From DATAAM01 sp036260075 (GTDB lineage Bacteria > Actinomycetota > Acidimicrobiia > Acidimicrobiales > JAHWLA01): a DNA stretch of 41,978 nucleotides. The notes under the pieces are model-generated. The model was not told the DNA's origin, did no database searches, and was given only the letters and a program-made list of their open reading frames with translations. The stretch lies in NCBI GenBank assembly GCA_036260075.1, contig DATAAM010000143.1, positions 1-41,978 on the forward strand, in the 5' to 3' direction. A program made the position numbers and the translations under genes. This document shows, one piece after another, positions 1 through 9,672 of the stretch (position 1 is its first letter; every line of letters starts with the position of its first letter).

Positions 1-2031
1 GGCTTCGTCGAGGAGCGGAGGCCCACCGCCGCCGTACTCGTCGTCCGGGTTCCCGGCGGCCCCGGCGACGGACAGCAGGCCGTAGAGCATGCGCCGCTGC
101 GCCGCCCCCGCCGGACGAGGGCCGATGTGACCTTCGCCGACCACGAGGTTGTCGACGATCCGCAGCCACCGGCACGCTCCGCTTGCGTGAACGGCCGCCC
201 CGTAGAGCCGCTCGCCCTCGGTCTCGGGGAAGTCGAATCGGCAGGCCTCGACCCGCAACCAGTGCGCGTGCACGGCGCGCACGGCGATGGCGGTGTGCAC
301 GGTTTCGACGAGGTCGCGGAGGTGCTCGGCGACGACACCGGGAAGGGAATCGGTGCCCAGCATCTTCGCCGCCGCCCGCTGCAGCATCTTGGCAGGAGCG
401 GCGGGGATGGCGAAGCGGATGCCCTTGATCGACACCCGGTGGGCGAAGACGAGCACCATGCCGTGCTCGAACGCCTGTTGCGACCCCTCGGCCACGCGGA
501 AGACGACGTCGCCGTGGCAGCCGGCCAGCTCCAGCCCCTCGTCGCCCGGCCCCAGTCGCAGCGGCTCGTCGAGCTCGTAGACCCCCGGTCGGAGGCAGAC
601 GGACCCGCCGTTCGCCTTGTCGACGGCGGCGCGCAGGTCGGCCGTCGACTGCACGTCCTCCGGTCGCAGCATCACCTCGCAGCAGCCGCCCCCCCGCCGA
701 CGGGTCAGGTCGACCAGGTTGTCGAAGGGGTCGCGGCAGTCGTCGAGCACGGTCCCCTTCTCGTCGCCCCACTGCACGACGGCCAGCGGCGCCGCCCACA
801 GACGCGGCCCGTCCGGCGACTGCGGACCGTCGAGGAAGCGGGCCGGGTACACCTGCGTGGGTGTGGCGGGACGCACGGCCAGCAGCCAATGGTCGCCCGG
901 GTGGAAGGCGACGCCGCCGGTCTTCAAGGTGACCTCGAGGCCGGTGGTGCCCAAGGCAACCGCGGTGCCGGGGGTGAACGGCAGGTGCTCCTCCCACACC
1001 CGCAGGAACGCCGCGGGCGTGAGATTGGGGTCGGCCGTGGCCGCCGATACCGGGCCGGGCAGCGCGATCCGCTGCGTGTCGGGGGCGTACGCGCTCGTGA
1101 GCGTGAAGGGTTCCCCGGTGGCCGACGCCACGTACTCGTCGGCGCCGAGACGGGCGGCGCAGCGGAGCACCTCGACCGCCTGGCCGGGCTGCGGCTGGTG
1201 GAAGTCGTCGACCGGCCGTGACCGCAGACGCAGGGTCTGCGCGTCGACGACGTCGACCCGATAGAGGAACGATGCGTTGTCGACACCCCACAGCAGCGTG
1301 CCCGTCCCGGTGGCGGCGTCCCACGACGACACCTGCACGCGGACGAGCTGGTTGTCGGCGCCCAGGTAGCCGCCCACCGCCTCCGGTTCGCACGGGTCGG
1401 GGGCGGTGGCGGGGCCGGTGAAGTCGACGGCCAGCGTGGCGTCGGACCGCAGTCGCATGCCGTCCGGGTCGAACCAGAGGCCCTGCTCGGCCCAGGCGTC
1501 GGCAAGCTTGTCGAGCGCGGTGCTGCAGTCGTCGGCCTCGGTGGCGAACAGCTTCACGCGCTGCACCACGCGCTCGCGCTGGCTGGTGTCGGGCCCGCCC
1601 AGTGCCACCTCGCGCAGCGTGGGGTCCTCTGTGGCCCCGACTTCGTGCTCGCGTCCCCACCACCACACGAGCGCGTTGCCGTGGACACCGCGCCCGTCGG
1701 GCTCCGTCCAGTCGGGGTCGTCGGAGCGGTCGAGCCACTCCTCTTGGTCGCCGTAGACGATCCCCTCGGTGACATGGCGGAGGCCGCCGACGTAGAACGT
1801 GCCCGGTCCCACCGAGAGGCCCGCGGGCGAGCCGTCGGGGTCGACTCGGTAGCCGTCGTCGGGCGTGCCTGTGGGCCCGACCACGTCGAGCGTCTCCTCA
1901 CGGCGCTCCTCGTTGGCGATCGTCCAGGCCTCGTTGTCGTCCGCCTCCACGGTCACGCGGCCCTGCTGGGCGACGACCTTCCGCCATCGCCGAGCCGGGT
2001 CGTAGCTGTTCCTCGCTCTGTCACTGCCCAT
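1..2031 (-). CDS. DUF6519-like CIS-associated protein, C-terminus beyond window
   Basis: This reading frame is open from an ATG at 2031 to the left window edge (677 codons visible, no stop), so the protein is 3'-truncated by the window. The N-terminus (start MGSDRARNSYDPARRW, then a VVAQQGRVTVEADDNEA stretch) matches the opening of the DUF6519 family, which I know from actinobacterial contractile-injection and phage-tail clusters. From about residue 450 the sequence resembles a right-handed beta-helix (pectate-lyase-like), with repeated short G/V/L-rich turns, as in tail-fibre or tailspike proteins. It lies 12 bp after the P2-gpI-like gene and is the most promoter-distal gene visible. A role as a baseplate-periphery or fibre-like component is inferred from context. 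The family call is from recognition only. Confidence 0.72.
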   Translation of the reverse strand, partial: MGSDRARNSYDPARRWRKVVAQQGRVTVEADDNEAWTIANEERREETLDVVGPTGTPDDGYRVDPDGSPAGLSVGPGTFYVGGLRHVTEGIVYGDQEEWLDRSDDPDWTEPDGRGVHGNALVWWWGREHEVGATEDPTLREVALGGPDTSQRERVVQRVKLFATEADDCSTALDKLADAWAEQGLWFDPDGMRLRSDATLAVDFTGPATAPDPCEPEAVGGYLGADNQLVRVQVSSWDAATGTGTLLWGVDNASFLYRVDVVDAQTLRLRSRPVDDFHQPQPGQAVEVLRCAARLGADEYVASATGEPFTLTSAYAPDTQRIALPGPVSAATADPNLTPAAFLRVWEEHLPFTPGTAVALGTTGLEVTLKTGGVAFHPGDHWLLAVRPATPTQVYPARFLDGPQSPDGPRLWAAPLAVVQWGDEKGTVLDDCRDPFDNLVDLTRRRGGGCCEVMLRPEDVQSTADLRAAVDKANGGSVCLRPGVYELDEPLRLGPGDEGLELAGCHGDVVFRVAEGSQQAFEHGMVLVFAHRVSIKGIRFAIPAAPAKMLQRAAAKMLGTDSLPGVVAEHLRDLVETVHTAIAVRAVHAHWLRVEACRFDFPETEGERLYGAAVHASGACRWLRIVDNLVVGEGHIGPRPAGAAQRRMLYGLLSVAGAAGNPDDEYGGGGPPLLDEA

Positions 2032-2043
2032 CAGGGCCTCCCC

Positions 2044-4488
2044 TCACGTGACATCGATCGGCACCGGCGCCAGTCCGAGCGGCATGTACTCGCCGTACTT
2101 GATGCCGAGGCCCCGCCGTCGCACCGCCCCTGCCTCGCGTGCGAACGCGCCCATCTCCGACCCGCGGGGGCCGCCTTCGGCGATCGTGGCGTCCGGCCCG
2201 CCGAAGCGGACGAAGGCATCGACATCGGAGCGCAGCTGCGCGTACCCGGGGTTGCCGTAGCTCGTGCTGGTGAACAGTGCGGCCCCGGCGTCGATCTCCA
2301 CGCTCCGATACGGACGGGGCAACCGGCTCCCGGTCGCCCAGGCACTGAAGCGCACGCACCCGCGCTGCACGTCCTCGACCACGGTGACGTCGTCGAGGAT
2401 GCACTCGGACGCCTCCAAGCGGTGGACGTACGCCTGCCCGAGCACGGTGCAGCGGTCGAGCTCGACCTCGCCGTCGCTCGTGCCCAGCGCCACGTCGGCG
2501 AGCTCGAGCGGATAGGCGGCCTCGAGCAACAGGCGGTTGAGCCGTTGCGGCGCCGCGCCCGTCGGTGTGGCCGCCACGAGCGCGAGCAGCGGGGGCGGGA
2601 CGGCCACCAGCGCGAAGCGGGTCGCGTCGTAGACCGACGGGCCCGCGATCACGGACGTGAGGCCGGTGGCCAAGGCGTCGCCCAACGATGCAGGCACCGG
2701 CCCGCCCCCGTACCCGTCGACCTCGGCGGTCTCGGCTGCTGCCAGTTGCCCGTGCAACCACGCGGAGAGCGGATCGTGGCCGTCGCGGATGCGGGCGGCC
2801 AGGCGCCCGGGGTCCTTGAGCTCCTCGGCGGAGACGGCGCCGTAGCCGGACGTGCGCACGGACTGCAGGATGCTGTCGGACACGCTGAGGTGAGCGATGC
2901 TGCCGTCGCCCCGCGTGCGCACGGCGCCGACGATCGAACGGCGCACCTCCATCCTGCGGACGGTGGCCTCCACCCAGACACGCGAGGGGCGCAGCGCCCG
3001 TCCGTCCGAGGCGGTGGCGAACACGGCGGGCGGCGTCTCGTCGGCGCCCGAAGCGCCGGGATCGAGCGTGCAGCAGTCGACCACGACCCGGTCGAACCGG
3101 CCCCGCAGCACCACGTCACGCCCACTGAGCAGCAGGCCCTCGAGCACGAGAGAGCTGCCCGCCGCGCCCGTGAAGGCCCAGGGCTGCACGGCGGCGGGGC
3201 GCAGCACCGGTCGGATCCGGTTGGCCGCTGCCACCCGCACTGCAGTGAGCCCTGTCGGCGCGCCGACGTCGGCGACTGCGTCGTAGGTGAGCGAGTCGGC
3301 CAGCGTCACCGTCCCGCTCGCGCCCAGCGTGGCCAGGCGGGCCGCCAGGGCGCCGCCGCCGCCTGTCACGTCGGCGAGAACGGGTGTGGGTACGGCGGCA
3401 GCCGGTGAGCCGAGCACGCGCCGGTCGTAGGGGCCCGCGCCGATGGCGGCGGCGAAGCCGTAGCAGTACGTCACGCGAGCCCCGGGAGCGAGTGCCGGGT
3501 CGACCTTGAAGCGACCGCGCTCGGGGTACACCGTGCGCGCCGAGAGGTCGAGCGAGTCGAGGAAGCCGCCCTGGAAGCGGAGGACGTCGATCGAACGCGG
3601 GCACAGCCGGTCCTCCGCCTCGTCGAGCAGGGCCCGGCCGATCGGTGTCGGCACCTGCCACTCCTCGGCGGGCGCCCACCGCCGGGCGAGCATGTCCGGG
3701 GTTCGCGCCGGGCGGGCGAACAGCGGGACCTCGCGGCCGGTGGGGTCGAACACGAAGTGCCCGGGACACCCGGCCACGGGCACCGGCATGCCGACGCCGA
3801 CGGGGAAGCTGCGCAGGCGCCACAGGAAGACGCCCAGCCGAGGGATGTTGTACCAGCCGAGCGCTCCCAGACCGCCGCGCACGTCGAGGCGATGGGCGAA
3901 CTCGTCGAAGGCGGTGCCGGTGCGCGAGGCACCGTAGACGTGACGGAGGTCGGCGAGGCCGCCGAGCGGCGTGCCGGTGCGGGGCCCCACGAGGCCCTGC
4001 GCCAGTTGCAGGGCCCGGTGCCCGGGCGGGTCGTCGGTGTCGGCCGGTCGGCCGATCGGCGGGTCGAGCAGGTGGCGGGTGCGCCCGAGGCGACGGAACA
4101 TCTCGACGACGCGCGCCTCCCACGCCGTGACGTCGCGGGCCAGCTCCTCGAGCACGCCGAGCGTCCCCTTGCGACGGCGGTACGAGATCGTCTTCGCCAC
4201 GTCGAGGCGGTGGCCCCGGGCGTCGAGGCCCGCCACCAGGTTCGTGGCCAGGAGGTCGGCGAGATAGGGCACCACCCAGTCGTCGCACGTCTCGATCGAC
4301 TGGTCCTGCCAGAGCCGCTCGGTGCTCCGTCGCACGACGGCGGCCTGTCGTGCCACGCGGGTGACGAGCTCCTGCAACGGACCGGGCGCGTCGGTGCCGT
4401 CGCCGTCGTCGGCGCGGTACACGGCGGGCATCAGCGACCACAGCCGGTCGGCGTACGCCGCCTCGAACCGGTCGAGGTCGCCGATCAC
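2044..4488 (-). CDS. CIS baseplate/tail protein, P2 gpI-like N-terminus with predicted beta-helix
   Basis: 814 aa. The GTG start at 4488 overlaps the stop of the upstream baseplate gene (GTGA) and has a GAGGAGG Shine-Dalgarno 5 bases away; the frame extends further upstream but into shadow sequence. Residues ~10-150 resemble the phage tail protein I (P2 gpI) family: SLMPAVYRADDG, then helices around DDWVVPYLADLLATNLV and the typical ISYRRRKGTLGVLEELARDV segment. In P2-type tails this family links the baseplate wedge to fibres. From ~400 to the end the sequence turns into short repeated beta-strand rungs (for example VVLRGRFDRVVVDCCTLDPG) suggesting a beta-helix. It follows the two baseplate-J-like genes, as expected for a wedge or fibre adaptor. 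The C-terminal fold is inference. Confidence 0.8.
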   Translation of the reverse strand: MIGDLDRFEAAYADRLWSLMPAVYRADDGDGTDAPGPLQELVTRVARQAAVVRRSTERLWQDQSIETCDDWVVPYLADLLATNLVAGLDARGHRLDVAKTISYRRRKGTLGVLEELARDVTAWEARVVEMFRRLGRTRHLLDPPIGRPADTDDPPGHRALQLAQGLVGPRTGTPLGGLADLRHVYGASRTGTAFDEFAHRLDVRGGLGALGWYNIPRLGVFLWRLRSFPVGVGMPVPVAGCPGHFVFDPTGREVPLFARPARTPDMLARRWAPAEEWQVPTPIGRALLDEAEDRLCPRSIDVLRFQGGFLDSLDLSARTVYPERGRFKVDPALAPGARVTYCYGFAAAIGAGPYDRRVLGSPAAAVPTPVLADVTGGGGALAARLATLGASGTVTLADSLTYDAVADVGAPTGLTAVRVAAANRIRPVLRPAAVQPWAFTGAAGSSLVLEGLLLSGRDVVLRGRFDRVVVDCCTLDPGASGADETPPAVFATASDGRALRPSRVWVEATVRRMEVRRSIVGAVRTRGDGSIAHLSVSDSILQSVRTSGYGAVSAEELKDPGRLAARIRDGHDPLSAWLHGQLAAAETAEVDGYGGGPVPASLGDALATGLTSVIAGPSVYDATRFALVAVPPPLLALVAATPTGAAPQRLNRLLLEAAYPLELADVALGTSDGEVELDRCTVLGQAYVHRLEASECILDDVTVVEDVQRGCVRFSAWATGSRLPRPYRSVEIDAGAALFTSTSYGNPGYAQLRSDVDAFVRFGGPDATIAEGGPRGSEMGAFAREAGAVRRRGLGIKYGEYMPLGLAPVPIDVT

Positions 4489-6896
4489 GATCCCTCCTCG
4501 GCGGTCACGAGCAGGTCGGCCGGGGCCAGCCGCAGGAAGCGGCCTTCGCCGGGATCGACGCGAGCACCTGTGTGCAGCACCATCCCGGCGCCGTGGTCGG
4601 CCTCGATGTGGAGATCGTGCACGGCGAGCACGCCGGGCACGTCGAAGCACGTCTCGTGGACCTCGCTCGTGTAGAGGCTGCGGCCGATGCGCACTCCCCG
4701 GGTGCCGAGCAGGCCGGTGTCGGGATCGGCCAAGGCCGCGTGCACGCCCGCCGTGACGGCGGCCGGCTGCCGGTCACGGTCGACCCGCACGGCGAGCGAG
4801 AGCCGCACCGGAACGGGGAGGGCCTGCCGGACGGAGACCGGGCGGTTGGGATCGGCGGCGGCGGCCACGGCCGTCCGGGCCGAGGAGACGGCGGCGCCGT
4901 CGTCGCCCACGTAGAGGACCACGAGGCCGCGCTGGGCCTCCGCGTCCCACGACCAGTAGCTGCGCGCCCGGGCGACCCCGGGCGCCTCGGCGGCGACGAC
5001 CGCGTAGTCGTCGCTCGACACCGCCCGCCCGAAGGTGAGAACCGATCGGGGCGCGTTCCGGGCGATGCGCTCCGGGGGATCGGGGTCGCCACCGCCGCCC
5101 ACGGCGACCGGGTTGCGGAAGCCCTTCAACTTCGGCTGCGGTGTCATCACGACGGTGAGGGCACCGGCGGCGGGCGCCTCCGCCCCGCTGCCGACCCGAT
5201 AGGCGGCGACCACGTTGCCGGTGCCCGTGGGGATGCGGGCGCCGTTCACGCCGTCGCCGAACACCACATGAGTACGCTGCTGCTCGTCTTCGCGCGTGAC
5301 GAAGACCCGAGCGGCGGGCGGCTGCCCGAAGAAGGTCGGCACCTCGGTCCACGCCACGCCGTCGACCCACACGCGCAGCGTGCTCGTCCAACCCACGCCC
5401 ATGGAGGGGTCGGGCTCGGGCAGGTAGGTGAGGGGCGACTTGGCAAGGACGAACTCCTGGCCGGCCACGGAGGCGTCGCCCGAGCCGAGCACTTCGCTGC
5501 CGACCGTGGTGCCACGCGAGACGGGAACGAGATTGCGCAGCACGCGCAGCGGCGCCTGCAGCGGGCCGGTGTCGGCGGGCTCCACATCGATCAGCGTGAG
5601 CAGCGCCGGTGCGGGCCCGGTCACCGCCAGCGCCCGCACCCCCGACCCGGCGACGTCCTCGACGAGCACGGGCGCACCGCCTGCGGGGACGGCGAACGGC
5701 CGGCCGTCCGCCGACGCCACCTGTCCGCCCGAGGCGGCGATCGGCAGGGCGGTGGGCGGCGCGGCGATGGGCGTGCCGACGTCGGCCCAGCCTGCCCGCA
5801 CCGTCACCTGGCCCGGTGCCGTCCCGGCCAGGGCACTCACCGAGGGCATGAACGCCACCCTGGTGTGCGGGACCGGCACGGGGATGACGCCGGTGCCGCT
5901 CGGCGGCGTCCCCGGCGACGAGGCCGCCGCGTTCGCGTACCAGACCACCTCGGTGCACGCGGCCGCCCGGACGAGCACCGACGACGACAGCGCACCGCCC
6001 GCACCGGCCGTGTCGAGCAGGAGAGGGTCGCCGGGCAGGACGAACCGGGCCACGCTGTCGAGGTCGACCGTCGTCGCCGTCAGCGCCACCCCGGGATTGG
6101 CGGAGTACTGCCACGGGCGGACCGACTGCGTGCTGCGCAGCAGGCGGTAATCCGCGGCTTTCGCGCCCGCGGGCACCGAGGGAGTCGCAGTGAACGTCAC
6201 GAGCGTGCCGGTGCGCCCGCGAGGTGAGCGCTGCGGGGCCAGCGACGCCACCGTCACCAATGCCGCGCCCGACAGCGCGCCGGAGCGCGGCAGCAGCAGG
6301 AGGCGCTCGCCGGGCTCGATGCCGGTCACCCGGCCGCGCAGCAGCACCGCCTTCGCCGTGGGGGAGGCGAGCAACAGGCCGGTGGGCGGCGGGTCGGAGG
6401 GTGTCTCGTCGGGCGCCTCCACGGTGACGGCGGCGTCGACCTCGAACGTCTGCGGCTTCTTGCCCGGGCCGGGCTTGCTCTGGAGCTGCAGGCCCCGCGG
6501 CAGCGTGACCGGCCCCGCTCCTCTGAGAAGGGCGGCCACCGTGCCGGTGGCGGCGATGCCCGGCCTCGGCCGGTAGCCGAGGACGGCGACCAGGCGGCGT
6601 ACCGACTCCGGGAGTGTGGCGGTGCCCAGGTACGACTCGTTGGCGATGCGCTCGTTGTAGAAGGTGAGCACGTCGGCGAGGTAGGCCCACCACTCCACCA
6701 CCTGCAGGGCGAGGTCGCCGTGGCCGGTGGGCCGCCAGCGCACGAGCTGCCTCTCCCCGGGCAGGGCCGAGAGCATGGCCCGCCGAAAGCGGGCCCAGTC
6801 GCCCACGCGGTAGCGCAGTGCCGGGCTGCCCGGCGGGTTCCAGGGGAAGGCGGGGTGGACGAAGGCGTCGCACGGGCAGACGGCGTCGGTGCTCAC
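4485..6896 (-). CDS. CIS baseplate wedge protein, baseplate J-like (Cis12/Afp12 type)
   Basis: 803 aa. The GTG start at 6896 overlaps the preceding stop by 4 bases. The N-terminal part (RYRVGDWARFRRAMLSALPG, ALQVVEWWAYLADVLTFYNE, then SVRRLVAVLGYRPRPG) is characteristic of the large 'putative baseplate assembly protein' family related to T4 gp6 and P2 gpJ. Around residues 540-590 it has the VVFGDGVNGARIPTGTGNVV motif shared by baseplate J proteins, followed by NAPRSVLTFGRAVSSDDY and a ferredoxin-like C-terminal region. In CIS particles two such proteins dimerise into wedges around the hub and trigger sheath contraction. The second copy is encoded just upstream (6893-9292). The family is secure; which of the two corresponds to Afp11 or Afp12 is inferred from order. 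Confidence 0.88.
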   Translation of the reverse strand: MSTDAVCPCDAFVHPAFPWNPPGSPALRYRVGDWARFRRAMLSALPGERQLVRWRPTGHGDLALQVVEWWAYLADVLTFYNERIANESYLGTATLPESVRRLVAVLGYRPRPGIAATGTVAALLRGAGPVTLPRGLQLQSKPGPGKKPQTFEVDAAVTVEAPDETPSDPPPTGLLLASPTAKAVLLRGRVTGIEPGERLLLLPRSGALSGAALVTVASLAPQRSPRGRTGTLVTFTATPSVPAGAKAADYRLLRSTQSVRPWQYSANPGVALTATTVDLDSVARFVLPGDPLLLDTAGAGGALSSSVLVRAAACTEVVWYANAAASSPGTPPSGTGVIPVPVPHTRVAFMPSVSALAGTAPGQVTVRAGWADVGTPIAAPPTALPIAASGGQVASADGRPFAVPAGGAPVLVEDVAGSGVRALAVTGPAPALLTLIDVEPADTGPLQAPLRVLRNLVPVSRGTTVGSEVLGSGDASVAGQEFVLAKSPLTYLPEPDPSMGVGWTSTLRVWVDGVAWTEVPTFFGQPPAARVFVTREDEQQRTHVVFGDGVNGARIPTGTGNVVAAYRVGSGAEAPAAGALTVVMTPQPKLKGFRNPVAVGGGGDPDPPERIARNAPRSVLTFGRAVSSDDYAVVAAEAPGVARARSYWSWDAEAQRGLVVLYVGDDGAAVSSARTAVAAAADPNRPVSVRQALPVPVRLSLAVRVDRDRQPAAVTAGVHAALADPDTGLLGTRGVRIGRSLYTSEVHETCFDVPGVLAVHDLHIEADHGAGMVLHTGARVDPGEGRFLRLAPADLLVTAEEGS

Positions 6897-9292
6897 TTGC
6901 CCCCCTCCACGACGACGCGGACGGACCCGGCCTCCGGACGGTTGGGATCGTCGTGGACCCGTACCACCTGATCGGACGCGACGCGCACGGTCTCGGGCAT
7001 CGTCACGTATCCCGCGGTCACGCCCCGGCGCCGGTAGCGCACGTCGTGGATCCCGAGGACGCCCACGACGTCCTGCACCGCCGCCTCAAGGGCGCTGCGC
7101 TCCAGCGGCGTGCCGAAGGTGAAGTGATCGGGGTGGAAGAACCCGCGGTCGCCCGGCCGGTCCCCGAAGGGCCGCAGCGCCGCTGCCACCCGCTCGGCGA
7201 CGTCGGCGCGGAAGGCGTCGGGGCGGGCGCACAGCACGACGACGAGGTCGAGCGCCACGTACCGGGGCGCGGGGACGTAGGACTCGTAGCCCGCCATGCG
7301 GTAGCGGTCCAGAAGGGACACCAGCTCCGTCTGCCGCTCCACCGGCAGGTGCTCGGTGCCCTTGGGGTCGGCGGTGGTGAACACGGTGAGCCAGCTGCCC
7401 GTCCACCGGAACACCGTCCCGGCCCGGTCGACCCACGGCAGGGTGCGCGCCGCCGCCTCGTAGTCCTCCCTGCGCACGGCGCGGTGCTGCACGGCCCGGA
7501 AGGCGTGGGGCGCCAGCCGGCGCACTCGGTCGTCGGGCTCGGGGTCGGCGCCGCCGGTGGCCGGGAACGGGTTCGTGACGCGGGTGATCCAGCCCGCCGC
7601 GCTCGGGTCGACGCGCGTGATCGCGTCGGCCGCCACGTTGCCCGCCAGGCCGTCGCACACGCGGTACGTCACGGCGAACACCGCCCCGCGGTCGGGCACC
7701 TCGCCGAAGACCCCGTCGCCGAAGCGGACGGTGTCGCCGTCGCCGTCGTACTCGTGCACCACCACCGCCCCGCTCGCGTCGAGCAACGGCCGGTAGGAGG
7801 CGGCGTCGACGGTGAACGCGCTCTCGAACGGCTCGGCGTCGAGCAGGCGCCGGCGCCACGTCCATTCCCACGGCGTGGCCGCGGGCGGGGTGGGCTGCTG
7901 TCGCAGCAGGATCTCGGGTACCGGCGGCGTTCCCGGGTCCTCGTCCTCCCGCCAGGCCAGCCGCCCGGCGCGCAGCGTGTGCAGGTACTGGGGCACGACG
8001 GCCTCGACCGTCGGGTTTGGCCCTTCCCGCACGACGGCCACGGGCATGCGCGCTCCCGGCGGTGCCTGCTCGACGGCGAAGGACTCGACGTGGCGGCGTC
8101 CCTGGATGGCGGGCACGAGGTTGCCTGCCAGCTCGGTGCGGGTGAGGTCGTGGTCGGCCAGGAGCGCGTCGTCCTCCTGCCAGCGGATGTGGGTGACCGG
8201 CGTGGGGTTGCCGCCGGCGTCGGGGAAGAGCTCGTCGACCTCCTCCACGGCGAAGTCGTCCCGCCCGGGGGACGACGACGCCAGGCGGACCACCTGGCGA
8301 GTCGGCGGGTCGGCCGTCGTCTCGCCGGGCGTGTCGAGCAGGAGCGACTGGCCTTCGAAGAAGCCGAAGCCGTGGCCTTCGACCCACATCTCGGTGGCGC
8401 CCGCGCGGAGGCAGCGGACGCTGTCGTCCCAGTACCACGGCCGCAACGGCCGGTTCCATCGCGGATCGACGGGATGGCTCGACGTGTCGCCGATGCTGCG
8501 GCCGGTCTCGAACTCGATCTCCAGGCCGTCCGCCCCGCGAGCCGAGGTCAGCAGCCCGGCCGGCACCGGGCCCGAGGTGACGTCGAGCTGGAGCAGTACC
8601 TGGGCGGCCGTGGCCGGGCGCGGCTCGTAGTCGACGAGGCGGGCGTGGCGGACGATCGAGCGCCGCTCGGTGGCGGTGTCGAGCGTGGCCTCGGCGGCGA
8701 CCCGGTCCTGGAGGTAGCTGAGGTCGTCGGCGACGGCGGAGAGCGCCTCCAGCAGCATGGTGCCCACGTCCGCCTCGGCCCGTTCCTGCCACGCCGGGTA
8801 CCGCAGGGCGGAGAAGTCCGACAGCGCCCTGCGGAAGCCGTAGAAGTCTTTGGCGAGGTAGTCGATCGGGGGCGGGCTGCCCTCCTCCGGAGGGCAGATC
8901 TCGGGGCGGGCCTCGCAGTCGAGGTCGGACTCGCACGTGGCCTTGAACGAGAACCGCGTCCGGTCGAAGAAGCGGTCGAGCCGAGCCGACACGAGGGTCA
9001 AGGTGTAGAAGGAGAAGTCGCCGGAGGCCGCCGCGTGCAGCGTCAGCACGGGCCGGCCTTCGCTGTCGGCCGACCAGTCGGCGGCGTCGTCGACAGGCGC
9101 CAGCTCGACGGTCGGGATCGTCTCGCCGCCGGTGACGGTGGCACCGATCACGGTGCCCACGAGCGCCACGTCGGTGAGGAAGTGGACGCGCAGCGTCACG
9201 TGGTCGCCGGCCACCTCGACGTAGTCGATCCCGTTGAGGGTGGTGTTGGCGGGCGCCAGCAGCGCGCCGAGGCGGTCGTGCGCGGTCGCCAT
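6893..9292 (-). CDS. CIS baseplate wedge protein, baseplate J-like (Cis11/Afp11 type)
   Basis: 799 aa from ATG at 9292, which shares one base with the stop of the gp25 gene (TGATG); the frame extends upstream only as shadow sequence. An N-terminal domain of ~130 residues precedes a DYLAKDFYGFRRALSDFSAL segment and LEALSAVADDLSYLQDRVAAEATL, typical of the larger baseplate-J-like protein of CIS clusters. TVRFGDGVFGEVPDRGAVF (near residue 525) parallels the FGDG motif of the neighbouring wedge protein, and FRAVQHRAVRREDYEAAART parallels its SSDDY element. It probably forms the wedge heterodimer with the 4485-6896 product. A cysteine-containing stretch (CESDLDCEARPEICPPEE, near residue 125) is unusual for a cytoplasmic baseplate protein and could be structural. 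Confidence 0.88.
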   Translation of the reverse strand: MATAHDRLGALLAPANTTLNGIDYVEVAGDHVTLRVHFLTDVALVGTVIGATVTGGETIPTVELAPVDDAADWSADSEGRPVLTLHAAASGDFSFYTLTLVSARLDRFFDRTRFSFKATCESDLDCEARPEICPPEEGSPPPIDYLAKDFYGFRRALSDFSALRYPAWQERAEADVGTMLLEALSAVADDLSYLQDRVAAEATLDTATERRSIVRHARLVDYEPRPATAAQVLLQLDVTSGPVPAGLLTSARGADGLEIEFETGRSIGDTSSHPVDPRWNRPLRPWYWDDSVRCLRAGATEMWVEGHGFGFFEGQSLLLDTPGETTADPPTRQVVRLASSSPGRDDFAVEEVDELFPDAGGNPTPVTHIRWQEDDALLADHDLTRTELAGNLVPAIQGRRHVESFAVEQAPPGARMPVAVVREGPNPTVEAVVPQYLHTLRAGRLAWREDEDPGTPPVPEILLRQQPTPPAATPWEWTWRRRLLDAEPFESAFTVDAASYRPLLDASGAVVVHEYDGDGDTVRFGDGVFGEVPDRGAVFAVTYRVCDGLAGNVAADAITRVDPSAAGWITRVTNPFPATGGADPEPDDRVRRLAPHAFRAVQHRAVRREDYEAAARTLPWVDRAGTVFRWTGSWLTVFTTADPKGTEHLPVERQTELVSLLDRYRMAGYESYVPAPRYVALDLVVVLCARPDAFRADVAERVAAALRPFGDRPGDRGFFHPDHFTFGTPLERSALEAAVQDVVGVLGIHDVRYRRRGVTAGYVTMPETVRVASDQVVRVHDDPNRPEAGSVRVVVEGGK

Positions 9293-9672
9293 CAGCGCAC
9301 CACCACCCGGCTGGCCCGGGAGTCGAGCGTCTCCTTCACCACGTACTCCACCACCACGACGAGCTGGGCCTCGTCGCCGGTCTCCTCGGGCGGCGCCACT
9401 CGCACCTGCTTCACCTCGATGACCGCTCCCAGCCACCGCGCGAGCGCCTGCTGGACCAAGAGCTGTGTGGTGGCGTCGAGGCTGGGGTCGTGGGGGGCGA
9501 AGACGAGCCTGCGCAGCGGGCAGCCGAACTCGGGCAGGTTGACGCGCTCGCCGGGGGAGGTGAGGAGCACCTGGCGCACCATCTGGTCGACGTGCTCTTC
9601 GTAGGCCGCCTGCGCCGCCTGGCCCGCGGCGGCGATGCGGAAGGGGTGCGCGTAGTCGTGTCGGCCGGCCAT
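9292..9672 (-). CDS. gp25-like baseplate wedge protein (GPW_gp25)
   Basis: 126 aa, ATG at 9672 overlapping the PAAR stop by one base. The N-terminus YAHPFRIAAAGQAAQAAYEEHV leads to QVLLTSPGERVNLPEFGCPL and LRRLVFAPHDPSLDATTQLL, the signature of the T4 gp25/P2 gpW family. Gp25 forms the initiating disc of the sheath at the baseplate and contacts the wedge proteins. Length (about 110-140 aa) is normal for the family. The C-terminal beta strands (VEVKQV-like and AQLVVVVEYVVKET) are complete. Its place between the PAAR tip and wedge genes is the usual order. Confidence 0.93.
   Translation of the reverse strand: MAGRHDYAHPFRIAAAGQAAQAAYEEHVDQMVRQVLLTSPGERVNLPEFGCPLRRLVFAPHDPSLDATTQLLVQQALARWLGAVIEVKQVRVAPPEETGDEAQLVVVVEYVVKETLDSRASRVVVR

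Noticed and set aside
6818..9604. 928-codon plus-strand open frame
   Set aside because: Antisense to the baseplate J-like gene with recognisable FGDG motif and overlapping junctions; composition is Arg/His-rich shadow type.
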